Position numbers and translations under genes: made by a program
Origin: an uncultured Collinsella sp.
Lineage (GTDB): Bacteria > Actinomycetota > Coriobacteriia > Coriobacteriales > Coriobacteriaceae
NCBI GenBank assembly: GCA_902464565.1
Contig: CABQJV010000005.1
Span: 45,621-109,620 of the forward strand
DNA: 64,000 nucleotides
Reading direction: 5' to 3'
Notes under the pieces: model-generated
Databases searched by the model: none
Told to the model about the DNA's origin: nothing
What the model saw: the letters and a program-made list of their open reading frames with translations, nothing else
In this document: piece by piece, positions 32,639-41,140 of the stretch
Layout of the letters: every line of letters begins with the position of its first letter
How positions within the stretch are numbered: position 1 is the stretch's first letter

Positions 32639-33370
32639 CTAGTGCAGAATCTTGGACAGGAACTCGCGGCAACGCGGGTTCTCGGGGTTATCGAAGAAGT
32701 GCTCGGGCGTACCCTCCTCCAGGATGCGGCCGTCCTCCATAAAGATGACGCGGTCGGCCACCTGGCGCGCAAAGCCCATCTCGTGCGTCACGCAGATCAT
32801 GGTGATGTCCTCCTGCGCGAGCTCAATCATAACGTCCAGAACCTCCTGGACCATCTCGGGGTCGAGCGCCGAGGTCGGCTCGTCAAACAGGATAATAGGC
32901 TGCTTGGTGCACAGGGCACGGGCGATGGCGATGCGCTGCTGCTGACCGCCCGAGAGATTCTGCGGATACTCGCCGGCCTTATGCGCCATGCCGACGCGCT
33001 TGAGCGCGGCGATGGCGATCTCGGTCGCCTCCTCCTTGCTCTTCTTTTGCAGCTTGATGGGCGCGAGCGTCAGGTTGCCCAGCACCGTCATGTTGGGATA
33101 CAGGTTGAACTGCTGAAACACCATGGAGCTGTACTTACGAGCCATCTCCAGGTGGTTCTTTTTGGTGAGCGGCGTACCGTCGATGACGACCTCGCCCGAC
33201 GTGGGCTCCTCCAGATAATCGACGCAACGGATGAGCGTCGACTTACCCGAGCCGGAAGGCCCGATCATTACGAGCTTCTCGCCGCGCTTGACGGTGAGAT
33301 TGATATCTTTGAGCACATGCAGGTCGCCAAAGTACTTGTTGAGATGCTTGATCTCGATCATGTCTGCCAT
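32639..33370 (-). CDS. glnQ: Polar amino acid ABC transporter ATPase (GlnQ-like)
   Basis: ATPase of 243 residues that drives the amino acid importer. Motifs are Walker A GPSGSGKST, Q-loop VFQQFNLYPNMT, signature LSGGQQQR, Walker B IILFDEPTSALDPE and switch His in CVTHEMGFA. It is the first gene of the operon, with a TACAAT -10 at 33411-33406 and GGGAAGGGA as ribosome binding site. The symbol marks family membership; the substrate could be glutamate, glutamine or aspartate. Confidence 0.93.
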   Translation of the reverse strand: MADMIEIKHLNKYFGDLHVLKDINLTVKRGEKLVMIGPSGSGKSTLIRCVDYLEEPTSGEVVIDGTPLTKKNHLEMARKYSSMVFQQFNLYPNMTVLGNLTLAPIKLQKKSKEEATEIAIAALKRVGMAHKAGEYPQNLSGGQQQRIAIARALCTKQPIILFDEPTSALDPEMVQEVLDVMIELAQEDITMICVTHEMGFARQVADRVIFMEDGRILEEGTPEHFFDNPENPRCREFLSKILH

Positions 33371-33405
33371 GAATGTCCCTTCCCTGCGTTTACACGAGTT
33401 GAACT

Positions 33406-33411
33406 ATTGTA
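33406..33411 (-). promoter_or_regulatory. -10 element TACAAT of the amino acid transporter operon
   Basis: CCGTACAATAG on the minus strand gives a predicted start near 33399 and a leader of about 29 bases. Confidence 0.5.
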
Positions 33412-33475
33412 CGGAAAGAACCACGTTTCCGCAGCCCACACTACATTCCCGTAAAGAACCCGCAACCTTCCACCC

Positions 33476-33576
33476 ACTCATTGGGGACAGGCTTAAATGA
33501 GTACCCGCTCATTGGGCACTCATTTAAGCCTGTCCCCAATGAGCACCCAGCTCATCTAAGCCTGTCCCCAATGAGT
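33476..33576. repeat. Triple GGGGACAGGCTT hairpin array
   Basis: ACTCATTGGGGACAGGCTTA (from 33476) is mirrored by the reverse complement at 33518-33543, giving perfect 26-base arms. A third half-copy GCTCATCTAAGCCTGTCCCC with flanking ATGAGT is at 33549-33576. Each copy on its own also has self-complementary CTCATT/AATGAG arms around the GGGGACAGG core. Confidence 0.85.
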
Positions 33577-33587
33577 ACCCAGCCCAG

Positions 33588-33623
33588 AAAAAAGGGGCGC
33601 GACCACAATGGTCACGCCCCTCA
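33588..33623 (-). terminator. Rho-independent terminator downstream of the YqeY gene
   Basis: On the minus strand GAGGGGCGTGACC-ATTGT-GGTCGCGCCCC is followed by TTTTTTC. It lies about 105 bases beyond the stop at 33730. Confidence 0.8.
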
Positions 33624-33701
33624 AGACCCGAAAATAATACAACCGCCCTTGAAATTGAACGTCAGATTGCCGCGTGTACGGGTTTGCAGCGTCGAGCCGT
33701 T

Positions 33702-33723
33702 ACGCGGTTTGGTAAAACCGCGT
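33702..33723. repeat. 22-bp palindrome ACGCGGTTT-ggta-AAACCGCGT
   Basis: A perfect hairpin six bases after the YqeY stop. The same 22 bases in inverse orientation occur at 56507-56528, just before an ABC exporter gene. Confidence 0.8.
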
Positions 33724-33729
33724 AACAAA

Positions 33730-34173
33730 TTACGCGAGTTTGGCGCCGACGATCTTTGCTGCTGCCGGCTTATCGAAGTTTCCGCCAGTGGCCTTGCCGA
33801 GCGCGCCCATGACCTGGCCCATCTGCTTCTTAGAGGTCGCGCCCAGCTCGGCGATAACCTGCTCGATCAGGGCCTCGAGCTCCTCGCCCGAAACCTGCGC
33901 GGGCAGCAGGCTCTCCAGAATCTTGACCTGCTCGGTCAGGTTGTCGGTACGCTCCTGGTCGGTACCGGCCTTGATGGACATCTCCAGCGTCTCACTCGTC
34001 TGCTTAATCAGACGCTTGATCATGCTGTTGACGTCTTCCTCGGTCACATCGCGGCGCTCGTTGACCTCGATGTTCTTCACCTCGGCCTTAACCTGGCGAA
34101 TGATAGACAGGCGAACCTTGTCCTTGGCCTTCATGGCCGCGATCATTTCCTTCTGCAGCTCTTCGTTGGTCAT
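33730..34173 (-). CDS. GatB/YqeY domain protein
   Basis: A 147-residue helical protein of the YqeY family, related to the tail domain of GatB. MTNEELQKEMIAAMKAKDK opens the family core, and the C-terminal MGQVMGALGKATGGNFDK is its conserved signature. The ATG at 34173 has GAGGAGG nine bases upstream. Its function is not established; the family may act on tRNA or aminoacyl-tRNA. It follows the PrsA-like gene by about 55 bases on the same strand. Confidence 0.9.
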   Translation of the reverse strand: MTNEELQKEMIAAMKAKDKVRLSIIRQVKAEVKNIEVNERRDVTEEDVNSMIKRLIKQTSETLEMSIKAGTDQERTDNLTEQVKILESLLPAQVSGEELEALIEQVIAELGATSKKQMGQVMGALGKATGGNFDKPAAAKIVGAKLA

Positions 34174-34227
34174 CTGCAAATCCTCCTCAATAGTGCGGGC
34201 GGCACTCACACGAGCGCCGCCCCATGA

Positions 34228-35451
34228 TTACTCAGTCGTCGACGAATTGTCGGTCGAACTCTTGGTGACGCCCTTCAGGCTGACGTTGTACGGCACGTCC
34301 TTGGGCATGGGGTTAACGGTAATGTCGGCGTCCTTCTTGTACTGCTCCAGCCACTCGCTGTACGCAGTGCTCTCTGCCTGCGTCTTCACCACGTTGGAGA
34401 CATACTTCTTGATGTCCTTGGGCACCTGTTTAATGTCATCGACCTGGCTATCGACATGGAAGTAGTCGGTGCACTTGATGATGTGGTAACCATACGTCGA
34501 CTCGACGACGTCGCTCACGTCGCCCTTGTTAAGGCCTTCGAGCGCCGCCTGATAGCTGTCGACGAAGGTGGTGAGCTTGTCCCAGCCCACGTCGCCCTTC
34601 TTCTCCTTGGAACCGGTGTCGTCGGAATACTGCTTCACGGCGTCCTCAAAGCTCAGCTCGCCGGAGTTAATCTTGTCCAGGCACTCCTGCGCCTTGGCCT
34701 TGGCGGCAGCCTTGTCTTCGTCGGAAGCGTCGGAATCGACCTTGATCAGGATATTCGACGAGCGGCGGGCATCGTTGTACTTCGACAGGTTCTCGTTGAT
34801 GTAATCGACGATCTCGCTGTCCTTGGGCTTGCTGGTGGGCGCCACGGCTTCCTTGAGCTTTTGCTGCGCCAGGCTCTCCTTGAGCGAGCTCTTATAGGTG
34901 TCCTCGGTGTAGCCGTAAGTCTTAAGGGTCTTCTTAAAGGTCTTGGCGCCGCCCGCGCTCTTGCACGCGTCCTTCCAAGCCTTCTCGACTTCCTCATCCG
35001 ACACCGTCACGCCGTTTTCCTTCTGCGCCTGCTGAAGCAGAATCTGCTGCGTGTAGGAATCGATGAGCTGCTTGCGGTACTTCTTGGGCGTAAGGTCGTT
35101 GTTGACCAGGTACTGCGCCCAATCCTTGTCCTTGGTATAACCATAGGACGTGCGCATGCTCATGATCTGCTTGGTCACGGTGTCCTCGGTGAGGTTGGTG
35201 CCGTTGATAGTGGCAGCCACACCGCCGGTGAGTTTGTAGCCCGAGCTGGCGCTTTCGGTCTGCGACATCAGGCCGGAGCACGCCATGGCCGAGACGGAGA
35301 GCAGCATCGCCAGCACGCCGATGACCACCAGGACGATCTTGACGGTCTTGGACACATAGGTCTTGCGTTGCTTCTTACGAGAGCTGGAGGCGGCGCGGGA
35401 CCGTTGCTCGGACATCGGCGCGACCTCGGGGTTCTTTTTCTTGTTTGCCAT
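34228..35451 (-). CDS. PrsA-like membrane-anchored peptidyl-prolyl isomerase
   Basis: Extracytoplasmic foldase of 407 residues. A basic N-terminus (SSRKKQRKTYVSK) precedes one hydrophobic segment (VKIVLVVIGVLAMLLSVSAMAC). The AMAC at its end is a poor lipobox, so anchoring may be by helix or lipid. A SurA/PrsA N-terminal helical region runs to about residue 240. The parvulin domain covers about 245-345, with SSNILIK, FEDAVKQYSDD, GDVGW and STYGYHIIKC. It would help fold exported proteins such as the large surface protein and sortase encoded nearby. Confidence 0.88.
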   Translation of the reverse strand: MANKKKNPEVAPMSEQRSRAASSSRKKQRKTYVSKTVKIVLVVIGVLAMLLSVSAMACSGLMSQTESASSGYKLTGGVAATINGTNLTEDTVTKQIMSMRTSYGYTKDKDWAQYLVNNDLTPKKYRKQLIDSYTQQILLQQAQKENGVTVSDEEVEKAWKDACKSAGGAKTFKKTLKTYGYTEDTYKSSLKESLAQQKLKEAVAPTSKPKDSEIVDYINENLSKYNDARRSSNILIKVDSDASDEDKAAAKAKAQECLDKINSGELSFEDAVKQYSDDTGSKEKKGDVGWDKLTTFVDSYQAALEGLNKGDVSDVVESTYGYHIIKCTDYFHVDSQVDDIKQVPKDIKKYVSNVVKTQAESTAYSEWLEQYKKDADITVNPMPKDVPYNVSLKGVTKSSTDNSSTTE

Positions 35452-35514
35452 GTTTGGCCTTTCGCATCACGAATCGAACAAACGCCATTGTGTCACAACG
35501 CAGCCCCGCGGCAC

Positions 35515-35629
35515 ACCTGGTGCATGGGGGACAGGTTAATCTGCACCATTTTGGTGCAAAGGGGACAGGTCTGGCTGTTAGGGACGTTCCTTTTCTGCCG
35601 GCAGTTAGGGACAGTCCCCAAATGCCGAC
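35515..35629. repeat. Cluster of GGGGACAG hairpins after the PTS EIIA gene
   Basis: Three or four copies in 115 bases: TGGTGCAT-GGGGGACAGG...TGCACCA, a second TTGGTGCAAA-GGGGACAGG, and CGGCAGTT-AGGGACAGTCCCC-AAATGCCG. In each, the arms are self-complementary and differ from the others, while GGGACAG is constant. Confidence 0.75.
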
Positions 35630-36097
35630 TTAGAAGTGGCGACGGATGGCGTCGACCATGCCCTGCGGCGTGGTTTGGCCGAGTACATCGGCTGCGGCAT
35701 CGGCATCCATAAAGATATTCATGAGCGCTTGCAGGGCCTCGACTTGCCCGCCCGGCTCGGCAATGCCCAGGTTGATGACGATCTGCGCCGGCACCGGGGC
35801 GCCCATGCCCGCCATCGCGTTGAACGTCACAGGTGCGGCGGGCTTTACCACCGCGATATAGGGCTTGGCCACAAATCCCGGATCGGTATGCGGAATGGCG
35901 ATGTTTGCCGCCGGCATGGCGAGACCCGTGGGATAGGTGTCCTCGCGCGTGCGGACGGCGTTGAGCCAACCGGGCGCAATGTAGCCGCGCGGAGCGAGCT
36001 CACCCTCGAGGCGCGCAAACACCTCATCCGGCGTCGTGCACTCCCAATCAAAAAACACCAGCTCAGGCGAGAATAGCATCTCGGCGTTATCCGCCAT
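35630..36097 (-). CDS. PTS sugar transporter EIIA domain protein (fructose/galactitol type)
   Basis: A 155-residue stand-alone PTS EIIA_2 protein. The phosphorylated His is in ANIAIPHTDPG, the family signature. The protein accepts phosphate from HPr and passes it to an EIIB that is not in this window. The ATG at 36097 has GGAGGA upstream; an in-frame extension of 38 codons is rejected because it runs through the neighbouring gene. No EIIB or EIIC genes are adjacent, so it is either an orphan or a regulator. Confidence 0.85.
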   Translation of the reverse strand: MADNAEMLFSPELVFFDWECTTPDEVFARLEGELAPRGYIAPGWLNAVRTREDTYPTGLAMPAANIAIPHTDPGFVAKPYIAVVKPAAPVTFNAMAGMGAPVPAQIVINLGIAEPGGQVEALQALMNIFMDADAAADVLGQTTPQGMVDAIRRHF

Positions 36098-36162
36098 ACT
36101 GTCCTCCAAAGTTGTATGAGGTTCACAATGCCCCATATGATAGCGAAACGAGACAGACAAGG

Positions 36163-36630
36163 TTAGCCGAGGATCCCGATCATCTCGACCGCGCGAGCAG
36201 GTGTCAAGCACACTTCGGGCATCGCCTCCAGCATGCGCCGGTCGCTCGTGACCACATAGTCAACATCCGCCGTCTCGCCCGAAGCGATGATGAGGTTGTC
36301 TTCAAGATCCGGCATGCGCTTGCCAAGCATGCGCGCCATTTCGCACTCTGCCAACGAAAGCGGAGAGGCCGTCGCCACCTGCATCATATGCTCGATGCAG
36401 GCCCATGACGCCGAGGCAAACGACACGTTAATCCCATTCGCATTCCGCCGGGCCAGACGACGAGGCAAAATATAGAACACATCCTTTGCCGTCGTTGGCG
36501 CATACAGAAGGTCGATCTTTCCCGCCTCGGCCAGTTCAACCAATCTTTTCGCTTCGTCGAACGCCCCTTCTTGCAGGTAATAATCGAGCCAAACGTTCGT
36601 ATCTACCAAGAGATGCTTTGCCTCAATCAT
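36163..36630 (-). CDS. PIN-domain toxin
   Basis: A 155-residue PIN-domain protein, probably a VapC-like RNase. The acidic residues expected for metal binding are seen in LLVDTNVWLDYY near the N-terminus, Glu/Asp in MPDLEDNLIIASGE and DYVVTSDRRML near the C-terminus. The ATG at 36630 overlaps the antitoxin stop by four bases (ATGA); an upstream TTG is rejected. Toxins in this pairing cleave RNA when the labile antitoxin is lost. Confidence 0.85.
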   Translation of the reverse strand: MIEAKHLLVDTNVWLDYYLQEGAFDEAKRLVELAEAGKIDLLYAPTTAKDVFYILPRRLARRNANGINVSFASASWACIEHMMQVATASPLSLAECEMARMLGKRMPDLEDNLIIASGETADVDYVVTSDRRMLEAMPEVCLTPARAVEMIGILG

Positions 36631-36971
36631 CGGCAATTCGCCTCAATGTCGGCAATCATCGCGTCATACATATCATCTCGTACGGCATCCCAGTTGTCCG
36701 CCGAAGATTCCGCCGATGCGAAATCCGACGCGCTCAGCCCCAACGAGGAAAAAGCTAGGCCACACCCCTGCTCGGCCAGACTCTCCGCACGGGGCGCTTC
36801 GCGCTTATCCGCCACCATAAATCCCGGCAACGTTTGATGTTCGACGAGATAGGCCCAAAGTGCGCGAATGGCATCGCTCGGCCCCAACCCATTGCGAGTT
36901 AGGACCGCATCGCCACCAGCTTTGAGCATAGGATCGATTCGTGTGTTGAGCTGCACCGTTGCTGTACCCAT
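36627..36971 (-). CDS. RelB/DinJ-like ribbon-helix-helix antitoxin
   Basis: A 114-residue protein whose first 50 residues read TATVQLNTRIDPMLKAGGDAV and LGPSDAIRALWAYLVEH, the RelB/DinJ ribbon-helix-helix pattern. The C-terminal 60 residues are acidic and would wrap the toxin. GAGAGGAG lies upstream of the ATG. RelB-type antitoxins usually partner RelE/YafQ toxins; here the overlapping partner is a PIN-domain protein. It should repress its own promoter, although no operator was resolved. Confidence 0.8.
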   Translation of the reverse strand: MGTATVQLNTRIDPMLKAGGDAVLTRNGLGPSDAIRALWAYLVEHQTLPGFMVADKREAPRAESLAEQGCGLAFSSLGLSASDFASAESSADNWDAVRDDMYDAMIADIEANCR

Positions 36972-37157
36972 AGCGGCTCCTCTCTACGTGCTAGCAGTAT
37001 AGCAAACATAAAAGGCAGCGCAAAAGGGCCCCGCCCGAACGCGGACGAAGCCCTATCAGATTTCTTGAGATGGAAATGGCACCCGTCACGTTATCCGGAG
37101 TCCAAAGTCAAGCGACCAGCCTGGTTTTCTTTCAATCGGCCCTACAAACCAATTCTT

Positions 37158-37194
37158 TTAAAAAATGCCCCGTCGAACAATGTCGACGGGGCAT
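37158..37194 (-). terminator. Rho-independent terminator of the surface-protein gene
   Basis: On the minus strand ATGCCCCGTCGA-CATTGT-TCGACGGGGCAT is followed by TTTTTT. It is about 25 bases after the stop. Confidence 0.92.
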
Positions 37195-37217
37195 TCCAAT
37201 CACCAGCTCGTTATACC

Positions 37218-40200
37218 TTAGTCGTTCTTACGAGATAACAGTTTCAACGCAATGGCGATGAGGGTCGCACCGAAAACAGCAATTGCGGCAACGACGGCAA
37301 ACGTCCTATCGCCCGTGTCTGCAAGAGTCCCCTTTGTGGACTTCTTAACCGATACGTTCGTCTTGGTAGTCGTTACGGTTGTGGGCTGTCCAGGGCGCGA
37401 GGGATCGAAAGGAGCTGACGGCTGCTTCGACTGTTCCTGACCGGTCACGACATACGTTGAGAAATGCGTAGTCCGGAAGCAGAGGTAGTCCCCTTCAACC
37501 CAAGTGTCCATAGCTTCAACGGCGCCCTCGTCGGAGACGTGAAGGACCTTGAGATTGGTGAGTTTTTTCATAGACTCAGTCATTTTGATGCGGACAACCA
37601 TTGAAGCCCCATCGCCATTGGCAATCTCAACCACAGATCCATCACTCTTCTCAAAGTGAATATCCAGGGTCTCGAGAACCTTTACGGTATCGGACTTCAT
37701 GCCCGCAATCTGGGTCTTAGCAGCTTCGGTCAAATTTGAAGGCTCTTCGACAACCAAACGTGTTTCTCCGTCAACCTTGCCTGATACAACGCCATTCTCA
37801 TCGGCCACGGAAGCCTCGACTTTGCCGTTTGTGCTGACAGCGATTTGCTTAGCAGCGACTGTAACCGTACAGGCAGCAGTCAAATTGCCACACTGCGCAG
37901 TAATTGTCGCAGTACCAGCGGAGACCGGGATTACCGTTCCGTTTTCAACCTTGGCAATCGCCTCGTTAGAGGAGGTCCAAACGATATCAGCATTGTCTGC
38001 ATCGCTCGGCGAAACAACGGCAGACAACTTCTTGGCAACATCACCGACCGTAAAGTTAAGAGCAATGTTGTCAAGCTCTATCTTTTGAGCAGGATTTGTG
38101 ACCGAAACCGTCACAAGCTGTCCAACGGTCCCGTTCTCACCGGCGACAATCTTAAAGCTACCATTGCCAGATTTAAGCGCCTCAACCGTATACGAGCCGC
38201 CCTCGCCCGACACCTTAAAGACCTTGGAGTCAGTGTCCTTGAGCACAATAGAGTCATCGTCAACGGCACCCGGGAGCCCGGCCTCAAGCGTAGCCTTAAT
38301 CTGGACCTTCTCACCCTTTTTCAGATTGATGGACGCGTTGTCAACCGTAATGCCCATCACTGGATTCGATACTTCGACCTTACAGGTGTCAGATAGGGAC
38401 CCATCCGCCGTTGTAACAACTATATTTGCCTTGCCCTTGGAAACAGCCGTCACAAGTCCGCTCTGATCGACCTTGGCGACAGATTCATCATCGCTCTTCC
38501 AAACAACAGCCTGACTGGCATCCACGGGGGCCACAGTGGCGACGAGCTGCTGAGTCCCAGCGCCAACGATCTTAGTGTCGTGAAGATCGAGCGATATGCC
38601 AGTAACCGGCTGAATCACGGTCACCTTACATGCTGCGGTGAATCCGCCATCGACGGTTTTGACCGTTACGGTCGCGCTGCCCGCCGCAACAGGAGTCACG
38701 TTGCCTTCCTGATCAACTGTGACAACGCCGTCATTCGAGGAAGTCCACTCTACGTTTTGATTAGTTGCGTTTGCGGGCTCAACGGTGGCGGTCAACTTTG
38801 ACGCAGCGCCACCGACCTTCAGATCGAGCTTCTCTGAATTCAGCAATACTCCCGTAGTCTCCACAACCGGAGTCTCAACCGTAATGACATCCGTGCATGC
38901 GCTGACGCCATCAACTGCCGCCGTAATAGTCGCAGTGCCATCGGCAACCGCAATCACGTTGCCCTTGGAGTCAACCTTTAGAACGCTCTCATCAGACGAG
39001 GACCAAATCACAGAGCCAGCCTTATCCTCGGGCGTAACTTCTGCAGCCAACTTCTGCGTATCCCCGGGCACCATATTGGTTTTATAGCCGGACTTAATAG
39101 AAATGGAGGTCTGAACGCGAGGAACAACGTGGACGGTCATGGTATCGCAGAGTCGACCACCGAGATACATGGAGACGGTTGCGTTGCCGTAGCTGCGAGG
39201 TACCAAATGCCCAAACGAGCTATCTCCGTTATACCTCACGCCACAAACTTCCAAAACGCTTGGATCGCTAGATTTATAGGTATAGAACTCGTTAGGGACG
39301 CGCCCGCTATCAACCCATTTGTTCTGAACATAGCTTTCCTCAAGCGCAGCTGCGCCCCTACTCAGAATTCCGACCCTTCCATAGGATGAAAGCATGTCGT
39401 TTTCTTCCTCAATCCAGAGACCGTCGGAATAAGCATCGTCCTTCTCTAAATCTATCGGCAGATCCCTCTCCTGTTTAGAGAATTTCGCATTTGAGATATC
39501 AATCGAATTCGGGTCTTCGATTTCAAATGTTTTTTTATGAGTTACTCCCAAACCGTCTACGGCAACAACTGTTGCGAATCCTGGTTTAAGGGCTGTGAGC
39601 TGCCCATTTTCCTCCTTGGCGTTCGGCGTGGGTTCCAGCGAATACGTAACATCTGTTATCCCGCTTCCGTCTGTCACACCGCTTCCCCAGTGAGCTTTAA
39701 CACAAGCGGTTACCGTCTCATTAGGAGAAACCCAAAGGATGTTCGAAAGATAGCCCACTCCCCCTACGAGCATCTTTGGGTTCTCTTGGCACCTCTCCTC
39801 GAATACAGGATCTTGATTCTTCTCCGCTACATTACAGATATCGAAAGTATCTGACTTGCCCATTCCGTAGTCCGCCTCGGCCCTCAGTTTGCCTTTCCCT
39901 TTTGAAAGACCAACGACCTGGCAGGAAACGCCCATTGAGTAACCACTTTGGATGTGAATATTAGAGATGGTGCGGAGGGAGGCGACCGAATTTGCCCCAC
40001 TCAAATCTTTCAGAGTAAAAAGCGTGCCCGGACGGCTTTCATCCTCAAACTCAATTTTCAAACTTGCGTCACGTTTACCAAAGTGAGTCTCACCGCACTT
40101 TTTTGGGCAGTTATCTGTGTAATAAAGATCGAGGTCAGTAACTGGACTCTCATAATCACCAGACAGCAGCCCAATGCTCTTTATTCTATTCAGCGACTTA

Positions 40201-40625
40201 ACGCTGGATATTTCAATGTATCCCTGATTGCCCGAGTCGGCCTCGTCAATTGCCGTGATACGAGCAGTGCCAACCTTGTTGGGAGCGATTTTCAGTATCC
40301 AGCTGCCGTATTTGTCTTTTGACACAGTTGCGATGTCGCAATCAGAGGACTCAACCCTGTAGGTTGAATGTTTCATGTAATCCTCTTTATCGCTAATGGA
40401 CAATGTGCCAGTCAGCTCCTGTCCGACGGCAATGTCAAATTCATTCACATAATTAGAGCCCGTCATATCAGCGGGACTGAAATAGATACCAAGCGAGCCC
40501 CCAGACGCCGTCAGCATCTTCGCTTCAGCAGCCGACGGATTGGCCACGGTCGCACCGAGGCCAATCGCCAGCGCCAGGGTAGCGGCGGCGAATCTCCTTC
40601 CCCAATTTTTATGCATGCTTATCAT
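37218..40625 (-). CDS. Large cell-wall surface protein with bacterial Ig-like (BIG2) repeats
   Basis: Predicted adhesin-like protein of 1135 residues. A signal peptide ends near VANPSAAEA. About five BIG2-type domains are visible in the second half, each with a W(T/S)SS(N/D)xxVxxVD core, for example VEWTSSNDGVVTVDQEGNV. The C-terminus has the sorting signal LADTGD, a hydrophobic helix and LSRKND, a standard wall-anchor layout. GC content is lower than in its neighbours, which suggests acquisition. AAGGAAG precedes the ATG. A 12-base G tract lies 58-69 bases upstream, in the promoter region, so expression may switch on and off. Ligand unknown. Confidence 0.88.
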   Translation of the reverse strand: MISMHKNWGRRFAAATLALAIGLGATVANPSAAEAKMLTASGGSLGIYFSPADMTGSNYVNEFDIAVGQELTGTLSISDKEDYMKHSTYRVESSDCDIATVSKDKYGSWILKIAPNKVGTARITAIDEADSGNQGYIEISSVKSLNRIKSIGLLSGDYESPVTDLDLYYTDNCPKKCGETHFGKRDASLKIEFEDESRPGTLFTLKDLSGANSVASLRTISNIHIQSGYSMGVSCQVVGLSKGKGKLRAEADYGMGKSDTFDICNVAEKNQDPVFEERCQENPKMLVGGVGYLSNILWVSPNETVTACVKAHWGSGVTDGSGITDVTYSLEPTPNAKEENGQLTALKPGFATVVAVDGLGVTHKKTFEIEDPNSIDISNAKFSKQERDLPIDLEKDDAYSDGLWIEEENDMLSSYGRVGILSRGAAALEESYVQNKWVDSGRVPNEFYTYKSSDPSVLEVCGVRYNGDSSFGHLVPRSYGNATVSMYLGGRLCDTMTVHVVPRVQTSISIKSGYKTNMVPGDTQKLAAEVTPEDKAGSVIWSSSDESVLKVDSKGNVIAVADGTATITAAVDGVSACTDVITVETPVVETTGVLLNSEKLDLKVGGAASKLTATVEPANATNQNVEWTSSNDGVVTVDQEGNVTPVAAGSATVTVKTVDGGFTAACKVTVIQPVTGISLDLHDTKIVGAGTQQLVATVAPVDASQAVVWKSDDESVAKVDQSGLVTAVSKGKANIVVTTADGSLSDTCKVEVSNPVMGITVDNASINLKKGEKVQIKATLEAGLPGAVDDDSIVLKDTDSKVFKVSGEGGSYTVEALKSGNGSFKIVAGENGTVGQLVTVSVTNPAQKIELDNIALNFTVGDVAKKLSAVVSPSDADNADIVWTSSNEAIAKVENGTVIPVSAGTATITAQCGNLTAACTVTVAAKQIAVSTNGKVEASVADENGVVSGKVDGETRLVVEEPSNLTEAAKTQIAGMKSDTVKVLETLDIHFEKSDGSVVEIANGDGASMVVRIKMTESMKKLTNLKVLHVSDEGAVEAMDTWVEGDYLCFRTTHFSTYVVTGQEQSKQPSAPFDPSRPGQPTTVTTTKTNVSVKKSTKGTLADTGDRTFAVVAAIAVFGATLIAIALKLLSRKND

Positions 40626-40661
40626 CCAATCTTCCTTGCGATAATGCAGCTATTTCGCACG

Positions 40662-40694
40662 ATTTTAGATATTGAAATGCTACCCCCCCCCCCC
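40662..40694 (-). promoter_or_regulatory. Candidate phase-variable promoter with a 12-G tract
   Basis: On the minus strand a run of 12 G (40694-40683) is followed 15 bases later by TAAAAT (40667-40662), the best -10 candidate for the surface-protein gene. The tract falls where the -35 region or spacer would be. Homopolymer G runs of this length are prone to slippage. Confidence 0.55.
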
Positions 40695-41086
40695 GCACAT
40701 CGTGGCAAGAGGCATTCGGTAAACGTACGTCTTCCGGCCTTTAGCTCGTGGGTTTCTTTTTGAGCCAATGTGGGGAACACAAAGTCGAATCATTGCCTTG
40801 CAAAGAGCAGTCATTAATGCAATTAAAAAACTTCAGCATCGGTGCAGGCCGTCGATAATAAGGCCATCCGTTCTAAAGGAGACAGACAATTGATAACTAG
40901 ATGATAAATAGGCGATAAATAGAAATCGCTAAAAATCAGGTATTCATTCCTGCCATATTTTGCATTGCCGCAGCTATTGAACGCATTACCTCTAGCACTC
41001 CGCTGTCTCAACCTAAAAAATGTTAAATAACAGGCAAGAAGAGCAGCCTATTCAATTCCGGCTAAATCAAGCAACCCAAAACGCAA
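40695..41086. other. Non-coding gap between the surface-protein gene and purN
   Basis: About 390 AT-rich bases without a credible gene. The only other clear element in the gap is the purN terminator at its right end. Confidence 0.5.
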
Positions 41087-41128
41087 TAAAAAGGCGGCTG
41101 GACGTATTTGCTACGCCCAGCCGCCTTT
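41087..41128 (-). terminator. Rho-independent terminator of the purMN operon
   Basis: On the minus strand AAAGGCGGCTGGGCGT pairs with ACGTCCAGCCGCCTTT, followed by TTATT. It begins 13 bases after the purN stop. Confidence 0.9.
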
Positions 41129-41140
41129 ACAAGCAAGTTA

